From Sedimentisphaerales bacterium (lineage in GTDB: Bacteria > Planctomycetota > Phycisphaerae > Sedimentisphaerales > Anaerohalosphaeraceae), in the NCBI GenBank assembly GCA_028282905.1, contig JANQGW010000009.1, positions 1 through 64,000 on the forward strand: a stretch of DNA of 64,000 bases, given 5' to 3'. This document shows positions 38,101 to 46,670 of the stretch, piece after piece; the stretch's first letter is position 1, and the number at the start of each line of letters is the position of its first letter. The translations under genes were made by a program, and so were the position numbers. The notes under the pieces are model-generated. The model was not told the DNA's origin. It saw only the letters and a program-made list of their open reading frames with translations, and ran no database searches.

Positions 38101-40256
38101 GTTATCATAGTAAACCCGGTTCGGCCTATATTTATCGCTATGATGGGACATCCTGGACTCAGCAGTTCAAGCAACTAGCGACAGGTAGTGAAACTGAAGA
38201 CAAATACGGGTGTTCGGTGGATGTTACCGATGGGCTTTTCATGGTTGGCGCTTCTCGAGATGATGGCACGACGGACCAATCCGGCACGGCGTATGTATTT
38301 GGCGAGAAAAACTCACTTGATGTCAGGGCGGTAGGATTGTCGGAGTTCTTTGTCAGCTCCGGGGATAAAGGTGGTCCCTTCAGCCATATCTCAAAATCAT
38401 ATACCTTAACAAATAATGGCAATACACCTCTGTCATGGAGAGTTTATGTAACACAGGCATGGTTGGATGTGAGCGACACTGAAGGGATGCTTGAGGTGGG
38501 AGCTTCGACGGTCATAACCGTGGCATTAAATTCTGCTGCGAATGACTTGCCGTATGGTATTTATAATGACATCATCAGTTTTACCAATTTAACCGATGAT
38601 AACGAAGAAACGACTCAAAGGGTAAAATTGAGTATTGTAGAGCCACCGACACAATTTAAACTGTTTCCAGATGATGCAATGTCAGGAAATCGTTTTGGCG
38701 GCTCTGTTTGCATCGACGGCAATTATGCAATTGTAGGGGCAAGTGGTAATAGCAGTGGTTTTGCATATATCTTTCACTATGACGGTTCAGCATGGACGCA
38801 GCAATGCAAGTTAATCCCTGACGATGCGGAATTCAATGACAATTTTGGCGGCTCTGTTTTCATCAGTGGCAATGTTGCGATTGTGGGCGCAAATTCCGAC
38901 GATGACAAAGGATCCAATTCTGGCTCGGCCTATGTTTTTCGTTATAATGGGATGACTTGGATTCAGGAGGCAAAACTGACAGCTGCTGATGGCGATAATG
39001 GAGACTGGTTTGGTCAGTCGGTTAGTATTGATGGCAGCACGGCGGTTGTAGGGGCGGATTATGATGATGATCATGGTGGTGCTTCCGGTTCTGCGTATGT
39101 TTTCCGTTACAATGGATCGTCTTGGATACAGGAAGCTAAGCTGACGGCTATGGATGCTGTTGGTGGAGATCGATTTGGTGTCTCCGTTTCGGTTAAGGGG
39201 AGTCGCATAATTGTTGGAGCGTATGGATATGCCGGGACAAGTCCCTATAAAAGTGGTTCGGCATATATTTTCGAGCATAATGGTACATCTTGGATACAGC
39301 GGTCCAAGTTGACAGCTGCTGATGGCGAGATAAATGACTATTTTGGTTTATCCGTTTCAATTGATGGAAACTATGCGATTGTTGGTGCTTATGGCATGGA
39401 CGATTATGGAAGTGAATCTGGCGCAGCCTACATTTTTAAATGTGATGGAGCTTCATGGTCTCAGCAATGCAAGCTAATTGCCGATAATGGGCAAGCGGGC
39501 GATCAATTTGGAATTTCGGTTTCAATCAGGGGCGAAATTATAATGGTGGGAGCTAATGGTGTTGACTCAACTGGGGCAGCCTACATCTTTCAATATGACG
39601 GTTCCACTTGGTTTCAAAAGACAAAGCTAATACCTTTTGATGGTGATTCAGATGAGGGCTTTGGTGTTTCAGTTGATCTTGATGAAGATTTCTTTATTGT
39701 GGGGAATATTAGGAGTAAATATTTCGGTTCAGTGTATTTGATTAATGCAAGGGATCCTGAGTATTTGACGGTTTCCGGACCGGAGATGGTTTCGAAGCGG
39801 CGGGTGAGTCGGACGGTGTTTGAGTATGTTTATCAGTTGGCAGTGACGAATTCGAATGTTGAGCCGCTTTCCGATATTGCCATCACATTAATGCCGGACA
39901 GTGATAATATGACAGTGATCGATGATCGCGTTGAAATTGAGCAAATCGCCGCCAAGGATACGATTATTACGAATGATACCATTACCGTGCAGGTAGATCG
40001 CACCGCCGGACCGGCCGCGGCTGACTGGCTGATTGAATACGGCACACCGGCTGCCCAAGCCAGCCAGCCGGTAACACTTGGTCTCCTGGCCGATATTATA
40101 TCCGACGGCATTGTCGATGAGCAGGACTTGCTGCGGCTGATACAAAGCTGGATGACAGATGATCCGGTGGCTGATATTGTATCGACACCGGACGAACCGG
40201 CTGATATTGTTAATCTGAATGATTTTCGTGTCTTATCCGAGGAATGGAAAAAATAA
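35142..40256 (+). CDS. Large exoprotein B: SUMF1-like, beta-helix, two BACON-like domains, two propellers, dockerin-like tail
   Basis: 1704 residues; GGAGAGGG precedes ATG 35142. Signal peptide about 1-20. Residues 20-287 are an FGE/SUMF1-like fold (NNVSWFEAAQFVNWLN, RSVRGGSYYG, MGFRIAS) that lacks the catalytic Cys pair of formylglycine-generating enzymes, so it is probably not active as such. Residues 293-577 are the same beta-helix block as in protein A. Two BACON-like beta-sandwiches follow (about 584-692 and 1057-1167, each with a TYTLTNNG-type strand), each preceding a set of seven FG-GAP repeats (about 693-1057 and 1168-1537). The tail is the same linker plus dockerin-like pair (about 1647-1704). 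A and C have one propeller; B has two, as if a BACON-propeller module had been duplicated. Confidence 0.82.
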   Translation: MKRLFLALIVAFICVEFASADIFGTGENQIEIDFITISGDTNPSGDYGIVPNDYRIAVYEITNEQWNKFSTSLGMPVTGTPLYAYNADPHFTELGVPTNNVSWFEAAQFVNWLNTSNGQQPAYKFIGTQGTENYSFTAWQPGDSGYDASNPYRNSNSAYFLPNEDEWVKAAYWNGSTLQEYAIKPGEELHHGDGVSGTGWNYSDDTSSSSGPWDIGSGSEELNGTYDMMGNVVEWLEDPYVIGDYTYDAGRSVRGGSYYGDSHHFRSFVRQPGNPSFGSINMGFRIASIAAPNPLQAKIDAASDGDVIVVEPGTYQCRLFLRGKNITLTSTDPTDSEVVASTILHGNGNGPVITFDGSESDSCVLIGFTITGGASLRGGGIFGNSTQAGISHCVIQDNKASSGGGIADFLGNIEKCVVTGNSATSNGGGLVKCAGTISNCLIVNNTAATGAGLNNCDGEIINCTIADNIAASIGGGLRRCDGVITNCIIRGNTVDNLVECSQPIYCCYPGASGTGNIDTGPRFVDRHNGDYHLQTTSQCIDAGDPASDYSNEPEPNGGRINLGAFGNTSEAARTLTIEQSKLIVKADISVEDYVSSGEIGGPFNPSTKTYTLTNNGDVPLPWTADATQPWLNVNPTQGTLEAGEAETVTVALNAQASDLTRGIYNDTLVVKDLTYGVEYSIEQTRSVRLDVLVPQIKIAASDGGFQDLFGSSIAIDGDVAIIGAPYEDDGGKNNGSVYILRYDGILWIEEAKLTPANSYRDNYCGSSVSISGDYAIIGARNKAYIFHYDGTLWTQQAMLTGGDGFGSSVSIDGDRAIVGASGENSPNWDDSGAVYFFHFNGTEWVQEAKLYAADDYRYDHFGCSVSIDGNVALVGAYQNDDKGDNSGSAYIFSYDGVSWSQQTKLTSMDAAEGDMFGYSVSISGESLIVGAYNDDDQGSNSGSAYIFHYDGSSWVQQAKLTASDGVANNEFGSSVAIDGNDAIVGACYHSKPGSAYIYRYDGTSWTQQFKQLATGSETEDKYGCSVDVTDGLFMVGASRDDGTTDQSGTAYVFGEKNSLDVRAVGLSEFFVSSGDKGGPFSHISKSYTLTNNGNTPLSWRVYVTQAWLDVSDTEGMLEVGASTVITVALNSAANDLPYGIYNDIISFTNLTDDNEETTQRVKLSIVEPPTQFKLFPDDAMSGNRFGGSVCIDGNYAIVGASGNSSGFAYIFHYDGSAWTQQCKLIPDDAEFNDNFGGSVFISGNVAIVGANSDDDKGSNSGSAYVFRYNGMTWIQEAKLTAADGDNGDWFGQSVSIDGSTAVVGADYDDDHGGASGSAYVFRYNGSSWIQEAKLTAMDAVGGDRFGVSVSVKGSRIIVGAYGYAGTSPYKSGSAYIFEHNGTSWIQRSKLTAADGEINDYFGLSVSIDGNYAIVGAYGMDDYGSESGAAYIFKCDGASWSQQCKLIADNGQAGDQFGISVSIRGEIIMVGANGVDSTGAAYIFQYDGSTWFQKTKLIPFDGDSDEGFGVSVDLDEDFFIVGNIRSKYFGSVYLINARDPEYLTVSGPEMVSKRRVSRTVFEYVYQLAVTNSNVEPLSDIAITLMPDSDNMTVIDDRVEIEQIAAKDTIITNDTITVQVDRTAGPAAADWLIEYGTPAAQASQPVTLGLLADIISDGIVDEQDLLRLIQSWMTDDPVADIVSTPDEPADIVNLNDFRVLSEEWKK

Positions 40257-40283
40257 GTCGACCATATCGACGATAAAATAACG

Positions 40284-40317
40284 TTTTGCTTTTGTAGTAT
40301 TGACTGTAAAAGCAAAA
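40284..40317 (+). promoter_or_regulatory. AT-rich hairpin between exoprotein B and first PEP-CTERM gene
   Basis: ttttgctttt (40284-40293) and aaaagcaaaa (40308-40317) are perfect reverse complements with a 14-base loop. It stands in the 87-base spacer before the PEP-CTERM gene's ribosome-binding site. It could stabilise the upstream message or limit read-through; this is inference. The corresponding spacers after exoproteins A and C lack it. Confidence 0.45.
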
Positions 40318-40343
40318 AATGATTCTGGAACAGGAGAGGAAAG

Positions 40344-40865
40344 ATGAAAAGAACGAGCATGCTATGTGCGCTGGTAATATTGTGTATGGGAAGCGGTCTT
40401 TCGGCCGGCCTTGTCGATATGACGTATGAGGCTCAGCAGTTATCAGCAACCCGCTGGCAGTACATCTATACGATTCAAAACAATGCTCTGGTCGAAGGTA
40501 TCAGGGCTTTTACCATCTGGTTTGATGACGCCTTGTATGCCAACCTCAATATTGAATCACCGCCGGCCATTTCACAGGACTGGGACGAACTAATCGCCCA
40601 ACCTGATCCGCTGCTGGTTGATGATGGTTTTTACGATGTGCTCGAAACTGGCGGCCCAATCCCGGTTGGACAGACTGTGACCGGTTTTTCCGTGGCTTTT
40701 GACTGGCTGGGCCAGAACGATCCGACCGGACAACATTTTGAAGTTTTTGATCCGGCCGACTATTCCCAGCCTGTAGCCGCCGGCAACACCGTTCCCGAGC
40801 CGGGAACGATATCACTGCTGATACTTGGAACAGCGGCACTGTTGCGAAAACGCCGGTCGAGTTAA
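40344..40865 (+). CDS. PEP-CTERM sorting-domain protein 1
   Basis: A 173-residue exported protein: signal peptide (1-21), a beta-rich domain of about 120 residues (starting GLVDMTYEAQQLSATRWQYI), and a PEP-CTERM tail VPEPGT followed by a hydrophobic helix and Arg-rich RKRRSS, the signal for exosortase-type processing to the outer surface. No exosortase gene is in the window. It is about 85% alike to the protein at 44660-45175 by eye. GGAGAGG precedes the ATG. Role: probably a surface or sheath component; the partner exoproteins may be neighbours only. Confidence 0.85.
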   Translation: MKRTSMLCALVILCMGSGLSAGLVDMTYEAQQLSATRWQYIYTIQNNALVEGIRAFTIWFDDALYANLNIESPPAISQDWDELIAQPDPLLVDDGFYDVLETGGPIPVGQTVTGFSVAFDWLGQNDPTGQHFEVFDPADYSQPVAAGNTVPEPGTISLLILGTAALLRKRRSS

Positions 40866-40913
40866 ATGTGAATTTAGGCTTAAAGAAGAAGCTGTTGTTA
40901 AGGAGAGATTATT

Positions 40914-43900
40914 ATGAAGGTACGCTGGTTTATACTTTTATTAATGTATTCATTTCTTGTTTCCGGATTGTTCGCCTACGACTGGTCCACCAACCCCGGA
41001 GGTGGCACAGAAGCCAATCCCTATCAAATCAGCACGCCGGAACAGTTGAATTCAATAGGGGATTATTATGAATTGATGGATAAATGCTTTATACTTACTG
41101 CTGACATTGATATGTCAGCTCATACGGGTTCAATACCTTATAACATCATCGGAAGCAGCATTGCTTTCAGTGGTATTTTTGATGGTGATAATTACGTGGT
41201 ATCGAATCTAAGTATAAATTTGCCGAATCAGTCCTATGTGGGATTGTTCGGTATAACTCGGGGAGCGCAAATAAAACAACTGGGGCTTGAAAATATCAAT
41301 GTAACGGGAAGTTCATATGTTGGCGGCATGATCGGTTCCAGTCAGGATACTGTTATAGAAGGATGTTATACCACCGGGTCTGTGACCGGTACGGATCCTG
41401 AATGGACACGTTGCGGAGGGCTTATTGGGCACGGGCGAAGTCTTAATCAGGTGACAATTACTGATTGTTATTCGACGTGCGATATCAGCGTCGCCGGTAA
41501 GGCAGGGGGCGGTCTTATCGGAGGCTATTGGAGCGGGCGCATCATTAATTGCTATGCCACCGGGTCGGTATCAGGCAATGCGTATCTGGGAGGTTTGGTA
41601 GGGGTTATTTCAACGACTGCTAATTATCCCGAGATGGGACTCGTAAGATGCTGTTTTTCTACCGGTGATGTGACGGGGGACAATCGGCTTGGCGGGCTTG
41701 TTGGAGAAATCGGCAGCGCTAATATCACGAACAGCTATGCAACCGGATCGGTTAGCGGCAATAGTGTTGTTGGCGGCTTAACAGGGTGTGTGTATCTCTA
41801 TCCTTATGACGGATACGGTGATGCATATGTAAAGAAGTCCTACTCGACCGGCAAGGTGACAGGTAGTTCAGAAACCGGAGGTCTTGTTGGTCGTCATTGG
41901 AATCAATCGGTCAAAGTTTACGATTCTTACTGGGATACTCAAACCAGTGGTTGGAGCTACAGCAGTGGTGGAATGGGAAAAACAACTGCTGAAATGCAAA
42001 TACAAGACACCTATACCAATTGGAATTTTGATACAGTCTGGAGTATGGGGACGAATCCGGTATTACAATGGGAATTGAACCCATTGCAGGCACAGATTGA
42101 TGCCGCAGCGGATGGCGATGTGATCGTCGTTGAGCCGGGAGTTTATGAGGGGTCACTGTTCTTCAAAGGCAAGAATATCACATTGACCTCGACCGATCCG
42201 ACCGATTCGGCGGTTGTTGATGCCACAGTCCTTCAGGGCAGAGGCAATGGCTCGGTGGTTACTTTTGCCGGCACCGAAGGTGATTCCTGTGTGCTGACCG
42301 GCTTTACCATCACCGGCGGTTCTTCATTGCGGGGCGGCGGGATTTGCGGCAACAGTACTCAGGCCGGAATTTCTCACTGCGTTATCCAAAATAACAAGGC
42401 GTCCTCTGGCGGCGGAATCGCGGATTGCCTGGGAAATATCGAAAAATGTATCATTTCAGGCAATTCGGCGATCTCCAACGGCGGTGGTCTGGTCAAGTGT
42501 GCGGGAACGATATCGAATTGTTTGATCGTTAATAACTCTGCGGTAACTGGTGCTGGTTTAAACAATTGTGACGGGGAGATTATCAACTGTACGATCGCTG
42601 ACAATACTGCGACAAATAACGGCGGCGGCTTGAGACGCTGCGATGGTGAGATTTCCAATTGCATTATCTGGTCAAATGCTCCTGATGATCAGTTCGAGTG
42701 TCCCAATTTAACCTATTGCTGCTATTCGGGTGCTTCTGGCGAAGGAAATATTCACGTCGATCCATTATTTGTCGATTCGACCGGCGATGACTATCATCTG
42801 CAGCAGGAATCCCCCTGTATCGACTCCGGTGACCCAGACTCAGACTACAGCAATGAACCTATTCCCAATGGTGAACGCATTAATATGGGCGTTTATGGAA
42901 ACACTCTCGAAGCCGCTCGAGTTCCGCATATTCCGCAATCTAAGCTGCTTGCTTCAGATGGTGCCCCAGAAGATTATTTTGGGAATTCAGTTTCTATTAA
43001 TGGCGATTATGCAATAGTGGGTGCGGAGTGGGATGATGACCATGGAAGAAATTCCGGTTCGGCGTATATTTTCTACTACAATGGTTCAGTGTGGATTGAG
43101 CAGGCTAAATTGACACCTGCTGATGGTAATCAAAGCGATTTGTTTGGGAGGTCAGTTTGCATTGAAGGTGATTTTGCATTTGTGGGAGCGCCATTTGATG
43201 ATGATTTTGGAATTGATTCCGGCTCAGTATATGTCTTCCACTATGATGGTTTGTCTTGGACTCAACAAGCCAAGCTTTCAGCGGAAGATATTTCTGCAGA
43301 AAGCCGATTTGGCTCATCTGTTTCAGTCGATGCAAATCATTTAATCGTAGGGGCAACGCAGTATGAAAGTTCCAGTAGCGGTTCAGCTTATATTTTCAAT
43401 TATGATGGTATGGCATGGATTCAACAGAGCAAGCTAATGCCTTCAGATGGGGCTGCAAGAGATTTTTTTGGTAGCTCTGTTTGCATTGACGGTGATTTTG
43501 CCATTGTCGGAGCTTTTTGGAATGATGATCATGGAAGCAGCTCTGGTTCAGCGTATATCTTCCATTATGATGGAGTGTCTTGGACGCAGCAAATCAAACT
43601 AACGGCTGAAGATGCTGCTGCTGAAGACGAGTTTGGTTATGCAGTCTCTATTGATAATGAATATGCTGTTGTAGGGGCACATTATGATGACGATCATGGA
43701 ATGAATTCAGGCTCAGTGTATATCTTCCACTATGACGGCCTGTCTTGGCATCAGCAAGTTAAACTGACCGCCTCCGATGCAGATGCTGAGAATGCTTTTG
43801 GTCATTCTGTGTCCATTGAAGGGGGAACCGTTATTACGGGAGCTTTTTTTGATAATGATAATGGAGATTATTCAGGGGCAGCATATATTTATCACTATGA

Positions 43901-44570
43901 TGGAACCTCTTGGAGGCAACAGAAAAAGCTGACTCCTTCGGATGGTGCTCCTCATGATTTGTTTGGCGTATCCGTAGATGTTAACGAGGGAATATTTATA
44001 ATTGGTGCCGGTGGTGATAATGATAATGGTGACAGTTCCGGTTCAGCGTATATATATGGCGAGCGTTTGCCGGAATATCTTTCGGTTTCCGGTTTGGAGA
44101 TGGTTTCAAAGCGTCGAATCAGTCGGTCGGTGTTTGAGTATGTTTATCAGTTGGTGGTGACAAATTCGCATGTGGAGCCGCTTTCTGATATTGCTATCAC
44201 ACTGCTGCCGGACAGTGACAATATGACGGTGATTGATGAGCGTGTTGAAATTAACCAAATTGGTGCCGGGGAAACAATTATTGCCAGCGATACGGTTAGC
44301 TTACAAGTTGATCGCACCGACGGCCCAGTGGCGGCTGACTGGCTGATTGAATACGGGACACCCGCAACTCAAGTTAGCCAGCCGGTGACGTTCGGTCTGC
44401 TGGCCGATATCATCTCCGACGGCATTGTTGATGATCAGGATTTGATGCGGCTGATACAAAGTTGGATGACAGATGATCCGGTGGCTGATATTGTCTCGAC
44501 ACCCGAAGAACCAACCGATATCGTGAACTTAAATGATTTCCGTATCTTATCCGAGGAATGGAAGAAATAG
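40914..44570 (+). CDS. Large exoprotein C: GLUG, beta-helix, seven FG-GAP repeats, dockerin-like tail
   Basis: 1218 residues; AAGGAGAG precedes ATG 40914. It is a close relative of protein A, with a similar signal peptide (MKVRWFILLLMYSFLVSG). Residues 30-383 are clear GLUG motifs (such as GGLIGGYWSGRIINCYATGS, repeated about six times); 388-666 the shared beta-helix block; 674-1050 seven FG-GAP repeats, the seventh being divergent (FGVSVDVNEGIFIIGA) as in A and B; then the common linker and dockerin-like pair (about 1163-1218). Identity with A in the helix and tail blocks is high at both DNA and protein level; the N-terminal GLUG parts differ more. Confidence 0.82.
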   Translation: MKVRWFILLLMYSFLVSGLFAYDWSTNPGGGTEANPYQISTPEQLNSIGDYYELMDKCFILTADIDMSAHTGSIPYNIIGSSIAFSGIFDGDNYVVSNLSINLPNQSYVGLFGITRGAQIKQLGLENINVTGSSYVGGMIGSSQDTVIEGCYTTGSVTGTDPEWTRCGGLIGHGRSLNQVTITDCYSTCDISVAGKAGGGLIGGYWSGRIINCYATGSVSGNAYLGGLVGVISTTANYPEMGLVRCCFSTGDVTGDNRLGGLVGEIGSANITNSYATGSVSGNSVVGGLTGCVYLYPYDGYGDAYVKKSYSTGKVTGSSETGGLVGRHWNQSVKVYDSYWDTQTSGWSYSSGGMGKTTAEMQIQDTYTNWNFDTVWSMGTNPVLQWELNPLQAQIDAAADGDVIVVEPGVYEGSLFFKGKNITLTSTDPTDSAVVDATVLQGRGNGSVVTFAGTEGDSCVLTGFTITGGSSLRGGGICGNSTQAGISHCVIQNNKASSGGGIADCLGNIEKCIISGNSAISNGGGLVKCAGTISNCLIVNNSAVTGAGLNNCDGEIINCTIADNTATNNGGGLRRCDGEISNCIIWSNAPDDQFECPNLTYCCYSGASGEGNIHVDPLFVDSTGDDYHLQQESPCIDSGDPDSDYSNEPIPNGERINMGVYGNTLEAARVPHIPQSKLLASDGAPEDYFGNSVSINGDYAIVGAEWDDDHGRNSGSAYIFYYNGSVWIEQAKLTPADGNQSDLFGRSVCIEGDFAFVGAPFDDDFGIDSGSVYVFHYDGLSWTQQAKLSAEDISAESRFGSSVSVDANHLIVGATQYESSSSGSAYIFNYDGMAWIQQSKLMPSDGAARDFFGSSVCIDGDFAIVGAFWNDDHGSSSGSAYIFHYDGVSWTQQIKLTAEDAAAEDEFGYAVSIDNEYAVVGAHYDDDHGMNSGSVYIFHYDGLSWHQQVKLTASDADAENAFGHSVSIEGGTVITGAFFDNDNGDYSGAAYIYHYDGTSWRQQKKLTPSDGAPHDLFGVSVDVNEGIFIIGAGGDNDNGDSSGSAYIYGERLPEYLSVSGLEMVSKRRISRSVFEYVYQLVVTNSHVEPLSDIAITLLPDSDNMTVIDERVEINQIGAGETIIASDTVSLQVDRTDGPVAADWLIEYGTPATQVSQPVTFGLLADIISDGIVDDQDLMRLIQSWMTDDPVADIVSTPEEPTDIVNLNDFRILSEEWKK

Positions 44571-44659
44571 TTCAATCGTTACATCAATGATTTCAACGCG
44601 GCCGACTGTTTCAGTAGTGTCAATAACGTAAAAGATAATAACGTTACAGGAGAGAAAAG

Positions 44660-45175
44660 ATGAAAAGAACGAGCATGTTATGTATACTGGTCATATTGTG
44701 TATGGGCGGTAGCGTTTGGGCTGGTCTGGTTGATATGACGTATGAGGCCCAGCAACTTTCGGCGACCCGCTGGCAGTATACTTATTCGATTCAAAACAAC
44801 GCACTGGCCGAAGGTGTCAGTGCCTTTACCATCTGGTTTGACGAGGCTCTCTATGAAAATCTTAGTATTGAGTCACCAGTAGCGATTTCGCAGGACTGGG
44901 ACGAACTAATCGCCCAGCCCGATCCGCTGCTGGTTGACGATGGTTTTTATGATGTTCTCGAAACCACCGGACCGATCCAGGTCGGCCAGACCGTTACCGG
45001 TTTTTCCATCGCTTTTGACTGGCTGGGCCAGAATGTTCCGGCCGGACAACATTTCGAAGTTTTCGACCCGGCGGATTATTCCCAGCCTGTAGCCGCCGGC
45101 AATACCGTTCCCGAGCCGGGGACGATATCACTGCTGATACTCGGAACAGCAGCACTGTTGCAAAAACGCCGATAA
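44660..45175 (+). CDS. PEP-CTERM sorting-domain protein 2
   Basis: 171 residues, paralogue of the protein at 40344-40865 with the same signal peptide, beta-rich domain and VPEPGT tail, helix and Arg end. It follows exoprotein C by exactly 89 bases, the same spacing as the gap after exoprotein A. This indicates a copied unit of exoprotein plus PEP-CTERM gene. It is the last gene of the plus-strand cluster and is followed by a strong terminator. Confidence 0.85.
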   Translation: MKRTSMLCILVILCMGGSVWAGLVDMTYEAQQLSATRWQYTYSIQNNALAEGVSAFTIWFDEALYENLSIESPVAISQDWDELIAQPDPLLVDDGFYDVLETTGPIQVGQTVTGFSIAFDWLGQNVPAGQHFEVFDPADYSQPVAAGNTVPEPGTISLLILGTAALLQKRR

Positions 45176-45202
45176 CAATTGTAGAAAATATCAGTCTAAA
45201 CA

Positions 45203-45240
45203 AAAGGGTCGCGATATGATATCGCGACCCTTTCTTATTT
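45203..45240. terminator. Bidirectional terminator between converging genes
   Basis: aaagggtcgcgatat (45203-45217) and atatcgcgaccctttc are perfect complements about g45218. The plus strand then reads cttattttatt and the minus strand ttttgttt, so it can end both the exoprotein cluster and the opposing PEP-CTERM gene. Confidence 0.88.
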
Positions 45241-45275
45241 TATTCGCAAGTGTATAGAAAAAATGAATTTTCTTT

Positions 45276-46460
45276 TTACCGTGATGTTTTCTTTCGAGAA
45301 GACAAGAGGCGGATTCCACCCAGCAGCAGCAATAGGCCCGTGGCCGGTTCCGGGATCGTTACCGGGTCGTAAGCAATCCAGGTTTCGTTGTGGTTTGAAA
45401 ATGAGATCACTGGATTATTTTCTTCGTCGAATGCAAGCCCGAGGCCATTCAAGTCATCGATACTTAAAATATCCATCGGGAGTCCAAGTTCATCAAGGAT
45501 TTCTTCCGGCAACAACTCAGACGTCCATCCGCCCGTGCCGTCTGTATATGCAAAGCCAAGTCTTGGCACAGCGAAGGTGTCTCCGATATATGGCATTACG
45601 TACGCGATACCGATACCACCCTGATGGTCTTTTGCCATACAGAAATTGTCGTTCATCACAAAATCAATCGTGTTGTTTTGCCACAGACCCTGTTGTCGGT
45701 CAAAGGTTGTGCAATGGAGTATCATTCCATCGCTGTAGGCAATATACGGAACATCATTGCTGTTTAATTCCATATCTAAAACATGCCCTGCTGTTAGAGG
45801 TGGGTTTGCGGGGCCAAAGTCAATTGGGTCCGTGAATTGCCATGTGTTATTTGTCAGGATGCCCCTGGTGCCATAAATCAGTGTGCTGCCTTCATTCAGG
45901 ACGACATTCGCTTGGTTGTAGGAATCGTAAGCGAGGGCAAATCCCTCGGCATGACGATTCAGGGAGCTGGAAGTCCACCCACCGTTGTTATTTTGCGTTG
46001 TCAGTGTTATATGGTCCTCAGAGAAAGAACGATATAAGACCGAAGCCGTGTTTTGTTGAGTATAGGCCACGGAATTGCGTGATTGAGGATTCCATTGATG
46101 TGACGGAACAAATGTCCGGCTCCAGCCGGAGGGCCCGAAGGTTTTGATGCCGCCATAACTGTCCACGAAGGTCATGCTTTGGCCGTCGTTTGAGGTGGCC
46201 GCATCGATATAGCCGGCATCACCACTTCCAGCGTTTCCAGTTGGAATCCAGCCTCCTGGAACCATGGCGGCTGCACCATCATCGGTCATCACTACCGGCC
46301 AAGCATGACCGCTGCGCATACCAATGGCAGTATTGCCGCCAAACGTATCACCCTGTGAAGTGATAACGGGTTGATAATACCATTGGCGGCCGGCTACTGC
46401 TGAATTGCCTGCCAATAACAATACAACGATGAGGGTGTAGAGAAATACATTCTTTTTCAT
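45276..46460 (-). CDS. PEP-CTERM protein with WD-like exported domain
   Basis: 394 residues: signal peptide (1-24, NSAVAG), a beta-rich exported domain with repeating Trp/Gly strands, and a PEP-CTERM tail IPEPAT, hydrophobic helix and basic RKKTSR. It is not closely related to the two small PEP-CTERM proteins on the plus strand. GGAGCG-like sequence precedes ATG 46460. It converges on the cluster and may share the same export route. Biochemical role unknown. Confidence 0.8.
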   Translation of the reverse strand: MKKNVFLYTLIVVLLLAGNSAVAGRQWYYQPVITSQGDTFGGNTAIGMRSGHAWPVVMTDDGAAAMVPGGWIPTGNAGSGDAGYIDAATSNDGQSMTFVDSYGGIKTFGPSGWSRTFVPSHQWNPQSRNSVAYTQQNTASVLYRSFSEDHITLTTQNNNGGWTSSSLNRHAEGFALAYDSYNQANVVLNEGSTLIYGTRGILTNNTWQFTDPIDFGPANPPLTAGHVLDMELNSNDVPYIAYSDGMILHCTTFDRQQGLWQNNTIDFVMNDNFCMAKDHQGGIGIAYVMPYIGDTFAVPRLGFAYTDGTGGWTSELLPEEILDELGLPMDILSIDDLNGLGLAFDEENNPVISFSNHNETWIAYDPVTIPEPATGLLLLLGGIRLLSSRKKTSR

Positions 46461-46670
46461 AGGACGCTCCGTAAAAAGTTAACATGTCCGAAAATTATTA
46501 TACGATTATCATATATCTTTCCGGTGTCTCTGAAACCCTTCTGTCTGGGGCAGGCAGAATCACTTTTCCTCCAAAAGCACTTTACTCTATATATACAATA
46601 AGACAACAAAAGTCAAGTTTATTTTAATAAACAGACGGGCTATTGTCTGATTAAGCGTTTAAGTCTTTTT

